A stretch of DNA of 64,000 nt from NCBI GenBank assembly GCA_025201805.1, contig MU619286.1:46798-110797 (forward strand), written 5' to 3'. Below the pieces are notes generated by a model. That model had not been told where the DNA came from and searched no databases. It saw only the letters and a list, made by a program, of their open reading frames with translations. The translations under genes were made by a program, and so were the position numbers. This DNA is from Parasitella parasitica. Its lineage: Eukaryota; Mucoromycota; Mucoromycetes; Mucorales; Mucoraceae. Positions 34,085-45,178 of this stretch are shown piece after piece. How positions within the stretch are numbered: position 1 is the first letter of the stretch; the number at the start of each line of letters is the position of its first letter.

Positions 34085-34735
34085 TATATATTTGGTAAAG
34101 AGATTCAAGATATCGTCTTTAAACAAAAGTTGCTTACTGAGAACCTCACAACACTTGCAGAGGTATGTACAAAAGTGGCTACTAATTATCGCAATAACAT
34201 AGCAAAAGACTTTGAAGCACGTCTTTCATCTTTTTTTGTATTACCGTCTTCAAAATATTTTTGAGGCAAGATAGTCGTTTGTTATAATTAATTGACGTGT
34301 GTATACTAGTCAATGGGTACTAGAACTCTTGAAAATCTTGGTAAAGACCACTGCTATCAATACGCATATCAAGTAGAACAAAAATGGCTAAATAAGATAG
34401 TGTTATCCCGAAACTTCACAAAAGACAATTGGGAAATGGTATGGATCATAAATGTGAATTTCTTAAAATCTTGAAGTTCTTCAGAAACAAACAGACCCGG
34501 AAGCTCCTATTATGGAATGCTTGGCAAGACTTGAAAGTTTGCGTTGTGCTGCCACTTTAAGATATTATTATATGCTGGTGACCTCCTGGTTGCACCGCTT
34601 GACGAATTTCTGACATGGAATTTGCAATTGATGCATCACCAAGAGTTTGGCAACGAGACGTTAATGCAGCTAAAACTATGAGTTCAGCCTCACATTCTAT
34701 GTGGCAAGGTCTTGGTAGGTTCGAAGCCTACTGCT
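34085..34735 (+). pseudogene. Probable Fanzor/TnpB (OrfB)-family relic
   Basis: Several short frames in the same orientation read like pieces of one protein. TLAEVCTKVATNYRNNI lies near 34150, an EQKWLNKIVLSRNFTKDNW segment near 34390, and a 39-residue frame at 34615-34734 contains SPRVWQRDVNAAKTM and MWQGLGRFEAY. The (W)xRDVNAAxxM string is the hallmark of the last RuvC motif in TnpB and Fanzor nucleases, which are common in Mucoromycota. Stops and frame breaks separate the pieces, so it cannot be functional. The zinc-ribbon cysteines are not visible. Confidence 0.5.
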
Positions 34736-34897
34736 GAAGTCAAGCAACAAGAATGATATCGCCATAACAACCACGGATTTGGATTTGTACAAAAAGCTTA
34801 TCATCTACAATAACCTGAGTTTCAATCACATCAAAATTTTGCAACAAAATGAAAACCCAACATCGTGATTAAATGTTGCTCACCTTCTTCCTTCATT

Positions 34898-37788
34898 ATG
34901 GTCGAACTTACTCTTGCACCCAAAAGCATGAAGCGAAAGAGAACAAGCAAAAAAAAAGCAGATTCCTCTGATGAATTTGCTCGATATCCGGCTAGCTTTC
35001 ATCTTTCCGCTCTAACATATAAACAGGCTTCACAATCATTATGTATTTCTCCACGCAGTGTCTTGATATCAGTGCCGACTCCTCCCAATAAAACACAATT
35101 TAATGCTATAGCTGGTGATTTATTTAGTCTGGATGAACCTATTCGTAAAATACCCATCAAATTAATGGAAAATTATCACAAACAGCACACAATTACTCAT
35201 CTACAATGGAACCAAAAGGGGAATTCTGTCGCGTCTGTTGATGAAACAGGTCTACTGGCCTTATGGCATATTGAAGTGAGCTTTTGTGGTTTTTTTTTTC
35301 TTCAGAATGGGCATGTTTTAATGAATACGTAACATTTAATAGAATTCAGTTCATGAATGGGAATTGATCTACAAAACAGACTTGAAGCAACCATTAGCTG
35401 CGTTTCTATGGTTAAATGCTGATCGTTTGGTAACGTACATATCAGTACAATAAATCAAATAACTAACAAACTCTCAAATTTCATAGTATGCACAACAATC
35501 GGACGATTCCTTGAAGAGAGAACCTATCGTTGGACCTCGCAACCCTCACGGCCAGCACGCATTCGCCACAGCCACCGTTCACGGCGAAATAAAAGTACAT
35601 TTTCAACGTAATGGATCCCTTTTCTCCAGTTTTTCGACACCTATCCCTAATATTGGAAGGAGGGAAATTAGTAGAGCAGATGCTGGCTGCTTCGGTATGT
35701 CTTTGGCTGGTTTGGATGATTGGGAACGTATATCACATGCAGCAATCGTAATGAACAAGGACGGCAAAATATATTTGGCCACGCACAATGCATCGCTTCA
35801 ACCCAAATCTGTCTCTATTCACTCGATTCGCATCATTTTTCCCAAAAAACTTAACGAAAAAGGGGCAATTGAATGCAAATCAATTACTATTCTCAAGCTA
35901 AAGAAGCAATCCTTCGAGAATATAACACATCTCGCCTTCAAACATGACTTATCTGTTGAACTTGTAATAGGTTTGGGACAACAAGAGGCAGCTTATCTAT
36001 CCACATGGCAATTGGAGCAGACAAAAAAGTCGACATACAGTGCGTTTGGGACGATCACGCAGGATTTCCATAGTCTGGTCTTTCAATCCGGCATTGAAAT
36101 TACTGGACGCTTTATATCATCCTTGACAACATCTCGCGAGGGAAATATGATTATTGTGGGGCTTTCAGATGGCAGTATCCATGCTGATGTATTAGCAAGG
36201 AAGGGGTTTCTAAAAAGCACTACTCAAGGCGATTCAATTGACCCTACATTCTGTCAAATTACTGAACCCCATACAACAGAGGATGGCGTTATTGATCCAG
36301 TTGTAGACATTACGCTGTCACCGAATGAAACCCACATCATTTACAGCTTCTCAAGTGGTAAAATAGGTGTATCCAAATTGACAGATGACTCTTTCACAGA
36401 CGAATATGGTACAGTACACCCTGTTTCCCTTGATCCAGTTACTAATACACATTTATTTAATACAGTCAATACAGTCACTCAAAAATTGCAATTGTGCTTG
36501 TTAAACAATACAGACTATCTTGATCTGGTATCAGAATTAGTCTGCATGAATAAAGTGGAAGAACATAAAGGTACATTTATATTGGTACTCAAGTGGACTT
36601 GGACTATCTTACATTACATTGTATAGAAAAAGTCAATATTATTGTCAAAAATGTATTAAATTTTTACGAAATACATTGCAATGGAACCAAGGAACTGTCA
36701 AATCAGCCATTAGAAGATTGGAATCTTGCCAATTTAGAAAAAGCCTACGGATTTGCCATGGCTGTTTACAGTCGATTACCTGACAGTAAAATCCAAAGCA
36801 TCAATCTTTCAAGGGCTATTCAATTGCCCCTCATCCTAGAATGTTTTATCGGCAGTTGCACAACTGAGAATACTGACATCATGGCAATATTAAACAAACA
36901 AGCCATAGACACAAATGACAGGATAGAATTTGATCCTGATAGCTTATGGTCGCTGGTGTCATTATCTACATGGATCTACGATTATTTAAGATGGATTTTA
37001 CGTGAGTGGTACTTGCTGTTTAACAGTAAAAAGCCAAATGATGCCCGTGAGTTGTGTGTGTTTCTTCAACAAATAACTTTCTAACATTATTACATAGACA
37101 ATACAGATATAAACGATAAACTTGTGCATGCTGTTTTGCTCATCCATGCGGATTCAAGAACAACTCTTTGCAAAATCTTGAAACTAGTTTATCATTTTAT
37201 CCAATTCACGACAACTGCAAACTATCAATTAGAACATTTGCGTGGGTCACAATCACTGCTACAGAGATATACGACAACATTACTGAATAGCGAAATAATC
37301 ACTCTTGAAGACAATATAGAATTTTTGAACGCACTTGATTCCTTGAAGCCAAAGGATACTGGTAAGTCTATGATATGTGGCATTTTTTATAGGACTAAAA
37401 TGCTTTTATGTGGCTAGATGTTGAAAATCGATGGTCATTGCTGCTCTCCTCTAAATTGGAAAACTACACAGTTGCTGACATACAAAAAATATCTAATGAA
37501 TATCGTGATAAATGTGCCAAGCCGTCGATCTATCTCAAAAATGAATCTCTGTACAGATTCGATGTTATTAGTAAAAGACGCCTTCCTTCCAACATCAAAA
37601 CAATCCAATGCATGAGGTATATACGATTTGATACTGATATTGATATACTAAATCTTCATCCGTTGTATAGATGCCATCAGCCGACCCTGCTTATAGATCT
37701 TGAAAGAGATATGAATAATCCATGTTTTTCAGCACAATGGTATCAAAGTATTGGGAAACACTGCGTTTGTGCAGGTACTTTTTATTAA
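34898..37788 (+). CDS. MED16: Mediator complex subunit 16 (Med16/Sin4)
   Basis: Seven exons, 34898-35275, 35343-35429, 35487-36570, 36627-37046, 37098-37361, 37418-37616 and 37671-37788, give 849 residues. The first half forms WD-like repeats (THLQWNQKGNSVASVDETGLLALWHIE). Downstream are the helical region typical of Med16 and a C-terminal zinc-binding end: CMRC in exons 6-7 and the terminal KHCVCAG. Med16 is a tail-module subunit through which activators reach RNA polymerase II. The 54-base intron 37617-37670 keeps the frame open if retained, but has a good branch site (ATACTAAAT), and splicing brings together the CxxC pair. The 56-base intron 36571-36626 was preferred over a 23-base alternative. 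Confidence 0.85.
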
Positions 37789-37944
37789 ATTAATATCTAT
37801 TTATTCAATACTATTATTTATTAATGAGGGACACATCGTGGAGTGGTGGACCTCGAGAAACGGGGAAATTGAAAGAATTTACTTTTGAGACAAGGCAAAG
37901 GGAAAAGTTTGGCAATTTGACAAACTGTCTTGGGAGAGGGAAGT

Positions 37945-38301
37945 TTATATATAAAAAAAAAAAGGAGTATGACAGAGTTTTGATCCCCAGGTAGCCAATA
38001 AAGTTTTCACAGTTGCCAAAAATGTGGTAGCAATATGGGAGATGTATCGGGTTCGATCCTTTATAAAAGTAGGAATGTGACAGAATCGAATCGTGCCAAA
38101 AATCAATTCATTTATCAAAGGATAATATGCATAATATATATTTAGAGTATCCTGCCAAAGGGACCATTTAAACTCGCAATCAACAATGAAGTGCCGTAGA
38201 ATATCTACCTCTGTGCCACAAAAGGGATATGAAGCATTCGTAGGCCTTTTCTTGATCCAAAAGTAAGCCAGTTCTGGAATGGCTATAACAGTAGGCTTGT
38301 T
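37945..38301 (-). pseudogene. Non-LTR retrotransposon (LINE) C-terminal fragment
   Basis: A 118-codon frame without a start codon, open on the minus strand. It contains ELAYFWIKKRPTNASYPFCG, then TEVDILRHFIVDCEFKWSLWQ, followed by a hydrophobic tail ending near LLATWGSKL. This matches the zinc-knuckle region found after the reverse transcriptase of many non-LTR elements (CPxCxxxxEDxxHxxxxC..W..W). The first cysteine is replaced (SYPFC), and no polymerase domain or start is present, so it is a 5'-truncated, dead copy. A second fragment upstream at 38400-38600 (KENLEKRCGGWRFAIPTTDP) may belong to the same insertion. Confidence 0.6.
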
Positions 38302-38700
38302 CTAGTACTATTGATAGTACTAGTCCAATATCACATATGAACTTTTGTTGTAAGAATACAGATTGGTACGGATTAATTTGAATAATTTATTTTCGAAGAT
38401 TGATTGATTTTGGTAAGTCATTTTTGTATCAATAATAGTAGGGTGGAAACCCATTTATTTTTAGCTTAGTTTGGAGCATGTACATAGTGGGATCGGTTGT
38501 TGGTATAGCAAATCTCCAACCCCCACAACGTTTTTCAAGGTTTTCTTTGAGTTTCTCAATGTTTTTATTTATAAATTCTTTATGGTTGAAATGATTTATT
38601 AAATAGCGCTATGTGGTCCAGGTTTGAACTCGATCTACAGTGCATGGAACAAAAGTTATGACCAAATGTTTGTTAACTATGAAAATGAAAGCTTTTTTTG

Positions 38701-38766
38701 CACATAACTTTAGATAGAAACATCATCCAGTGGAAACCAAGTTATGCTTAGATAGCCCTGATCGTG
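38701..38766 (+). repeat. 60-base dispersed repeat, copy 3
   Basis: The best-preserved member of the four-copy family: ACATAACTTTAGATAGAAACATC, then CCAGTGGAAACCAAGTTATG and CTTAGATAGC. CATAACTT and AAGTTATG form an inverted pair about 27 bases apart. Confidence 0.6.
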
Positions 38767-39293
38767 TTTCTGTCAATTAGGCTTAGAACATCACTATCGT
38801 TTGTTCATGAAAAGTTTATGGATCTCTTATATTTTTTAACCTTTCTTCTTCTGGTGGAATTGGTATTTGGCAAAGCAAAATCGCCCTTTTGATGGGGGAT
38901 AGGGCAAGCAGCTAATTAAAGCAAGCAAAAATTACCAATTGGCACTAAAAGACTGTGTCAATAGGTAGAACTGTTGATGCAACTCACTAAAATATCAAAA
39001 GTGCACATTTTTATCGCATTGAATTTCGCATTGACGTTCGCATTGACGTTAGTAAATGTTCGATAAACATATTTTACACTGACCATTCAACACTATAATA
39101 AGAGGGCAAAATTTCTAGAACATAAGGGACAAATGGATTTTGTTATTGGGAGAGTTACATGTTGCTCATTGTGGCGTGTGGCGGTTTTTGGACTATAACA
39201 ATTTTTTTTTTTTTTTCATATAAAAAAACGCGCGCAAATCTTCAGAATTCTGATTTTACTTTCTATTTCTTTTACAAAAAAAAACAAATAAGA

Positions 39294-42200
39294 ATGTCTT
39301 TACAATTAGACTATAAACGCTTTCATAGAAGAGCTCGTTATTTAGCTAACAAATGGAAGGTGAGATCACACTTTTGTATAATGCCATTCGATCAACTAAT
39401 CCAAGAATAGAACGACGCAGAAACATTTCAAAACATCGATGCCATTGCGACTATCATTGGCGATGACGACTATGAAACTCCTTATATCAAGTCTCTTACA
39501 CTTCAAGTAGGATACATAAACGCATATTCTATCAATTAGTGTCGTATGTATAAAACTGAACTTTTATTTATGTAGACATGGTTATTAGGCATGCCCATCT
39601 ACCAGTTCCTTTTGCTAATCACACCTGATAAAATCACTGTGGTTTGTAGTCAAAAGAAAGCCGATATTATCGAAACTCTCAAACAAGGCGACAAACAAAT
39701 TACTTTGGAAGTCATTCGGCGAGGAAAAGCAGCAGAAGAAAATGTCCCATTATACAAAGACATTATTGATCAACTTCGAAATGTGAGGGAAAACGTCAAC
39801 TATTCCAATGAAACAAACTGACATAAAATTTGCGATAGAAACGCGTTGGCGTATTTTCAAAAGATAAATTCAAAGGCAAAAACATAGATGAGTGGACTAA
39901 AGCCTGTGCAAAGTACAACAAGGAATTCGAAGAAGTCGATATTTCGGGAGCAATTGCAAGTTGCTTGGCTGAAAAAGATGAAGAAGAAGTGGTATGATCA
40001 TTTTTACATTTTGAAATTTTGTGTTCGCAATACTTATTCTTGCAAACATGTAGAGACATGTTAAAACCGCAGCCAAAATCAGCGCCAACATGATGCAATA
40101 CTATTTTACTACGGAAATGTCCACATATATTGACGAGGAAAAGCCCATCACAAATGAAAAGCTGAGCGATTTGACCGAAAACGCACTAGAAGACCCCAAA
40201 ATAGCCAAGCGTATTCGTTTTCCACCTGAAATAGAGAACAAAGATGAAATTGACTGGTGTTATTCACCCATTGTTCAAAGTGGCGGTAAATTTGACTTGA
40301 GATCGTCTGCTCAGTCAAATACAGACAAGCTTTTCCCCGGTACAATTATCTGCAGCTTAGGCGTTCGATACAAATACTACTGCTCCAACATTGCTCGTAC
40401 ATTTTTGATCGATCCAAGTAAGACGCAAGAGAAAAACTACGAATTTTTAATGGAAGTCCAGGACCGTGTACTAGACAGCATTCGTGAAGGCGTGAAAATA
40501 AAGGACGTGTATCAAAAGGCGGTAGCTCTGATCAAACAGAAACGCCCTGATCTTGAAAAGAATTTCACCAAAAATGTAGGTTTCGGTATGGGTATAGAGT
40601 TCCGTGAAGCCAATTACCTCTTGAATGGTAAAAACACTCGCGAACTGAAGAATGGCATGATCTTGAATGTTCAAGTTGGTTTTGCAGACTTGGAAAACCC
40701 CAAATCAAGCGATTCTCGAGGGCAAAAATACGCTCTCATGTTGACCGATACTGTGCGTGTTACAAGTGATTCCAACATTGTTTTGACAGCTGATTGTAGC
40801 AAGAAATTAAACAAGATCTCTTACTTTTTCGATGATGCAGAAGATGGCGATAAAGAAGATGTCGTGGAATCGTCTTCCAGCAAAAAGAAGGCTGCTGCAA
40901 CTGGGCCTGCCGCTACTGTCAAGCGTGAATCTGCTGTGGCTAAATCTGCTATCCTTCGAAGCAAATTGAGAAACGAAGATCAAGAAGAAGAATCTCGTGA
41001 GCAGAAGCGTAAAGAACATCAAAAGCAGTTATTTGCTCAAAAGCTAGCCGAAGGTCTTGCCAAGTTCTCTGAAGCATCTGGAGATGGTGAAGGTGAAGAG
41101 AAGCCTGTCTTCCGTAAATTTGAAAGTTATCGTTCAGAAGCCAAGTTGCCTCGCGAAGTAAAGAATCTCAAAATTATCATTGACAGAAAACACGATTCGA
41201 TCATTTTGCCCATCTATGGCATGGCTGTGCCTTTCCACATTTCTACTCTTAAAAATGCTAGCAAGAGTGATGAAGGCGAGTATGTGATGCTTCGTTTGAA
41301 TTTCTTGACTCCTGGTCAAGCTGGTGGTAAAAGAGAAGACATGCCATTTGATGATGCCAATGCTACCTTTGTACGTGCCTTGACTTTCAGAAGTGCTGAT
41401 ACCTATCGTATGGGTGAAATTTACAAGGGCATTACCGATATGAAGAAGGAGGCTTCCAAGAAAGAAGCTGAGCGTCGCGAAATGGCTGACGTGGTAGAAC
41501 AAGACAACTTGATCATGGTCAAGGGCCGTCGTCCTCTTCGCCTCCAGGAAGTCAATGTTCGTCCTCAAGTCGAATCCAAGCGGCTACCTGGCGAACTCGA
41601 GATTCATCAAAACGGTGTAAGATATCAGTCTATCCGTTCTGATTCCTCGTTCAATGTACTATTCAGCAATATCAAACATCTCTTTTTCCAGCCATGCGAC
41701 AATGAACTGTTGGTATTAATCCATATCCATTTCAAGAATCCCATCATGATTGGCAAAAAGAAGACAAAAGACATTCAATTTTATCGTGAAGCATCCGATA
41801 TCCAATACGACGAAACTGGCAACAAGAGACGCAATAGGCATTATGGAGATGAGGATGAATTGGAGTCAGAGCAAGAAGAGCGTCGTCGCAGGGCTATCTT
41901 GAACAAGGAATTCAAGTCGTTTGCCGAGAAGATTGCCGAAGCTAGTGATGGTCGCATTGAATTGGATATTCCCTTCAGAGAGCTTGGTTTCCAGGGTGTT
42001 CCTAACCGATCCAATGTCTTACTGCAGCCAACAACCGACTGTCTTGTGCATTTATCTGATCCACCTTTCCTTGTCATTTCTTTAAACGAAGTCGAGTTGG
42101 CACATCTTGAACGTGTTCAATTTGGTCTGAAGAATTTCGATATGGTGTTTGTTTTTAAGGATTATCATCGCACTCCCATTCACATCAACACAATTCCTAT

Positions 42201-42739
42201 GTCTCAATTAGATAACGTCAAGGACTGGCTCGATTCTGTTGAAGTTGCATTCACCGAAGGCCCTGTCAATTTGAATTGGAGTATGATTATGAAAACCGTG
42301 AATGACGATACAGGAGAGTTTTATCGCAACGGCGGTTGGGGTTTCCTTGGCAACGGAAGTGATGTAAGTGATGGAATGCTGTCGATCATTGACATTAGCA
42401 GTTTACTGACAAAGATATTAGGACGAAGGTGACGGTATGGAATCCGAAACTGGCAGTGAATTTGAAATGAGTGTGGATGAATTTGATGAAAGCTCTAGTG
42501 ATGATGATGAAAGTGAAGCTAACTCTGCTTCTGAAGGTTCTGAAGAAGATGAGGACATGACTGATTCTGGTGAGGATTGGGACGAATTGGAAGACAAAGC
42601 GCGACAAGGTAAAACCAAGTAATGATTATCAATACCATTTTAAATGCTCAACTTTTTGTTTATAGCTGACGAACGTAAAGCAAAAAGAGGAAATGACTAC
42701 GACGACGATGCCCCTGCTAGAAAAAAACATAGACGTTAA
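39294..42739 (+). CDS. SPT16: FACT complex subunit Spt16
   Basis: Seven exons, 39294-39359, 39411-39506, 39576-39782, 39839-39991, 40054-42363, 42422-42608 and 42666-42739, give 1030 residues, the usual length. The N-terminal aminopeptidase-like domain (about 1-440) has GTIICSLGVRYKYYCSNIARTFL and the degenerate M24 fold. The dimerisation region contains FRSADTYRMGEIYKGITDMKK, and the Rtt106-like histone-binding middle domain contains VRPQVESKRLPGELEIHQNGVRY and FFQPCDNELLVLIHIHFKNPIMIGKKKTKDIQFY. The C-terminus is strongly acidic (SSSDDDESEANSASEGSEEDEDM), followed by basic KKHRR. Spt16 with Pob3 removes and restores H2A-H2B during transcription and replication. Confidence 0.95.
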
Positions 42740-42958
42740 ATAGCAGCGTCCGTTTGTCCACTCCACTACATCTCAAAAGATTTTTTTTTTTTTACATTCT
42801 AATATAAAAATAAAATGATCAAGGTAATTCATGTAACAAAAGCACCAAACAGTGCAAGCATACGCCACAACGCGATTTGAAAAAAGACGCACTGCTATAA
42901 AACAGACGTCTTTTTTCGTTCGTTATTGTCCATTCTTTTTTCACATTTACTGTATACT

Positions 42959-44083
42959 ATGGATCCAATTTGCAAACACGATCGTTACAACTTTAAAAGC
43001 AAAACAGATATTGATAGGCGAGTGCCCAAGACAAAGCCCAAGACAAAGTCCAAGCTAAAGCGTAAAATCATCACAACAGCAGTAGCATCTAAAGAAGAGG
43101 AAGAGGAAGAGGATATCTCGATAAAAGACATTGACACGGATAACCTCCCTAATCTACTCTGCAACTGTGCCATCTACATTCACAATTCTGCCAACCACAG
43201 CATTCTACGAGCAATCGCTGAAGGTCTCGGTGCAACTGTCATGTCAGATATCAATGCATCCACAACTCATGTCGTTATTCAGCCAAAAGGAGACCCAAAG
43301 CTCTTGAAGTTGGTCAAACAAGCTTCATCGAAACGTATAACATGTGCTTCGCCACAATGGCTGCTCGACTGTTATGAAAAAAGAAAGTACTATTCAGCAA
43401 CTCACTACCCCTATTCAATGGATAAAGAGGCTCATATCTTGAGTCTGGATAATGCAGAGACACCACCTATATTAGATCCTTTTGGCACCACATATATTGA
43501 TTACGATGCTCAGGAGAGCAGAAGATCTTATGGAGGACAAACAAATCTCGATGGATTTATAACAAGACAAGTCGATACACCGAACTCAGATTCTCCCAAT
43601 ACCTTGCACAATCAAGATGGCATGAATGCATCTTTTAAAAGTACAGCTCCGTATTCACCCAATGATCTTGATGAGCAAGAGGAGATGGCCAGAGAATTTT
43701 ATTACAACAGCAACGGAGAAGCCTCTACTTTTACTACAACTAACTCTGCTTCCCTTGAAGCACAGCCAGAAACCGAAGAGGAACTGCAAGAAAAACGAAA
43801 CCAAGCTGAAGAAAGAGCTTTAAAAGCAAAACTGGTTATTCAGCAAAGAATGTCTCGATTAGAGAAGGAGCCCTCAAGATCAAAGAAGGCGATACAGAGT
43901 GGATTTGGTGAGCGTTTGCGCATCTGGTATGGTGAGCAAACTGTACGCCAAGAAGACTCTCGAAAGAGAAGAGTTGTGCAAAGTGCATTGGGAAATCAAC
44001 AACAGCAAAATCAACGAATAGCATCATCTTCTACATCCACCCGTCGTCAATCAGCACAACAAGTAAAACGACCGAGAATGTAA
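42959..44083 (+). CDS. BRCT-domain protein
   Basis: Single-exon gene of 374 residues. A lysine-rich N-terminus (KTKPKTKSKLKRK) may be a nuclear signal. The BRCT domain at about 62-150 includes LLCNCAIYIHNSANHSILRAIAEGLGATV, STTHVVIQPKGD and the conserved tryptophan segment ITCASPQWLLDCYEKRKYYS. Behind it lie a coiled-coil stretch (about 270-310, EEELQEKRNQAEERALKAKL) and a basic tail. One BRCT repeat usually mediates protein contacts in DNA repair or replication, but no orthologue could be fixed. An in-frame ATG at 42926 would add 11 residues. It is tandem with SPT16, with a 219-base gap. Confidence 0.8.
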   Translation: MDPICKHDRYNFKSKTDIDRRVPKTKPKTKSKLKRKIITTAVASKEEEEEEDISIKDIDTDNLPNLLCNCAIYIHNSANHSILRAIAEGLGATVMSDINASTTHVVIQPKGDPKLLKLVKQASSKRITCASPQWLLDCYEKRKYYSATHYPYSMDKEAHILSLDNAETPPILDPFGTTYIDYDAQESRRSYGGQTNLDGFITRQVDTPNSDSPNTLHNQDGMNASFKSTAPYSPNDLDEQEEMAREFYYNSNGEASTFTTTNSASLEAQPETEEELQEKRNQAEERALKAKLVIQQRMSRLEKEPSRSKKAIQSGFGERLRIWYGEQTVRQEDSRKRRVVQSALGNQQQQNQRIASSSTSTRRQSAQQVKRPRM

Positions 44084-44755
44084 CTGCTTTTATTCCCCGT
44101 AATCCCATATTTCTTGCTTAGAATAGTTTTCCTGAATAACAATTTGCGTAAATTTATCCAAAATCGCACACATCACGCTGATTGCATAAAAAGGCTTAAT
44201 CATACATGCAGCCTTTCTGGGTAGGGGTAATATGGGAGTTTGTTCAGATTCCACAAGATTTACCGTGAGCTTTGAGCTTATTTTTGACTTTTTAATGTAT
44301 ATTGAAAAATACACCGTACCTCTATTAGAAAATTATTCCAAGTCTCCTATTCTTGCTACTCGGCTAGTTGTTTTACAGTAGCTTTGCAGTATCCTCTAGT
44401 TCAACGAAGGTGGCTCGACCGTATATGAAGCACTGTAGGCTGTCAAAGGCTTTCAAAATATAAAACACCCTATTAATAGCGCTGCATAGTCTGTTATACT
44501 TTTATGACACCCAAATAGGCTTGTTCTTCAAACTGTATAGGTAAAATGTGCCATTTCACTAATTAACCAAGCAGAACGTCTGCACAATTGAGATTGTCGA
44601 TTAATTGGTAAAGCGTGACCACAGGCCATAGCTAAATTTCATCCGTCTGTCTTATCACCTGATTTATTGCTTGAATAATCATTCAATTAAGGCTTATAGT
44701 GCAAGAGATTCACTATGAAACATACAACAAAAAGGCCAAGGAAATAAAACCCTGT
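44084..44755. other. Intergenic region, no gene seen
   Basis: AT-rich spacer. A possible splice acceptor (CTTATAG at 44692-44698) could extend the next candidate gene 5', but no upstream exon was identified. Confidence 0.4.
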
Positions 44756-45178
44756 ATGATATCAAGGCTTACAAAATTTGGGAGTAGAGGCACTGTTTAT
44801 TTTTCGATCGCAGCGACAGCAATGATAGCAAGTGTTATGGTATTGTATAGCATTAATAGTTATATAATTGGAGAAATTTACATGTATTTTTTGTGTGGTC
44901 AAGTGCAGAGGGAGAGGGTTATCAGTTGGATAGAAGATTATACAGTTCTTGGTGCGTTTTGTGTTGCAAGAGGTTTTCAATTTGTACATACAGTTTATAC
45001 TTTTCAGAATCAATTTTCTTTCGCTTCTTGTTATTTGGTGATGTTGTTGAATTTGGTTGCTGTTTTGATTGCTTTATTAATAACACATTTATGTAAGAAG
45101 GATTCTGCCAGATGTCCTACCTTTGCTTTTTCGATAATCTTTTTAAGTTTATCGTTATCAGGACTCCTACTGTTTTGA
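44756..45178 (+). CDS. Candidate small tetraspan membrane protein
   Basis: A frame of 140 residues from ATG 44756 has four hydrophobic segments: VYFSIAATAMIASVMVLYSI, YTVLGAFCVARGF, SFASCYLVMLLNLVAVLIALLI and TFAFSIIFLSLSLSGLLLF. The helices are interrupted by short charged loops (CGQVQRERVISWIEDY, CKKDSARC). No family is recognised. Its 3' part overlaps the last exon of the Rco1-like gene on the other strand, so it is either a convergent, 3'-overlapping gene or a chance frame. The frame stays open upstream to about 44699 without another ATG. Confidence 0.4.
   Translation: MISRLTKFGSRGTVYFSIAATAMIASVMVLYSINSYIIGEIYMYFLCGQVQRERVISWIEDYTVLGAFCVARGFQFVHTVYTFQNQFSFASCYLVMLLNLVAVLIALLITHLCKKDSARCPTFAFSIIFLSLSLSGLLLF

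Larger units (their letters stand above)
29910..34897. other. 5-kb gene-poor region
   Basis: AT-rich with no intact gene. It contains a G-tract (30638-30648), a poly-T run ending in a gap at 30774, a CCTGGAA tandem near 31441-31463, and degenerate coding-like fragments. The best of these is a Fanzor/TnpB-like relic at 34085-34735. Minus-strand frames at 32129-32544 overlap each other in two phases and look like decayed coding sequence of unknown origin. Confidence 0.5.
37789..39293. other. Repeat-containing spacer between MED16 and SPT16
   Basis: Holds a non-LTR retrotransposon relic (37945-38301, minus), a further coding-like fragment (38400-38600, minus) and a copy of the 60-base repeat family at 38701. 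The 150 bases before SPT16 include a poly-T run. Confidence 0.6.

Noticed and set aside
36571-36593. A 23-base intron in MED16
   Set aside because: Too short for splicing; a 56-base intron with the same donor and a TAG acceptor at 36626 keeps phase and avoids the stop.
38046-38057. B-box-like GGGTTCGATCC suggesting a tRNA gene
   Set aside because: It lies inside the reverse-strand LINE frame and no D-arm, anticodon arm or acceptor stem can be folded around it.
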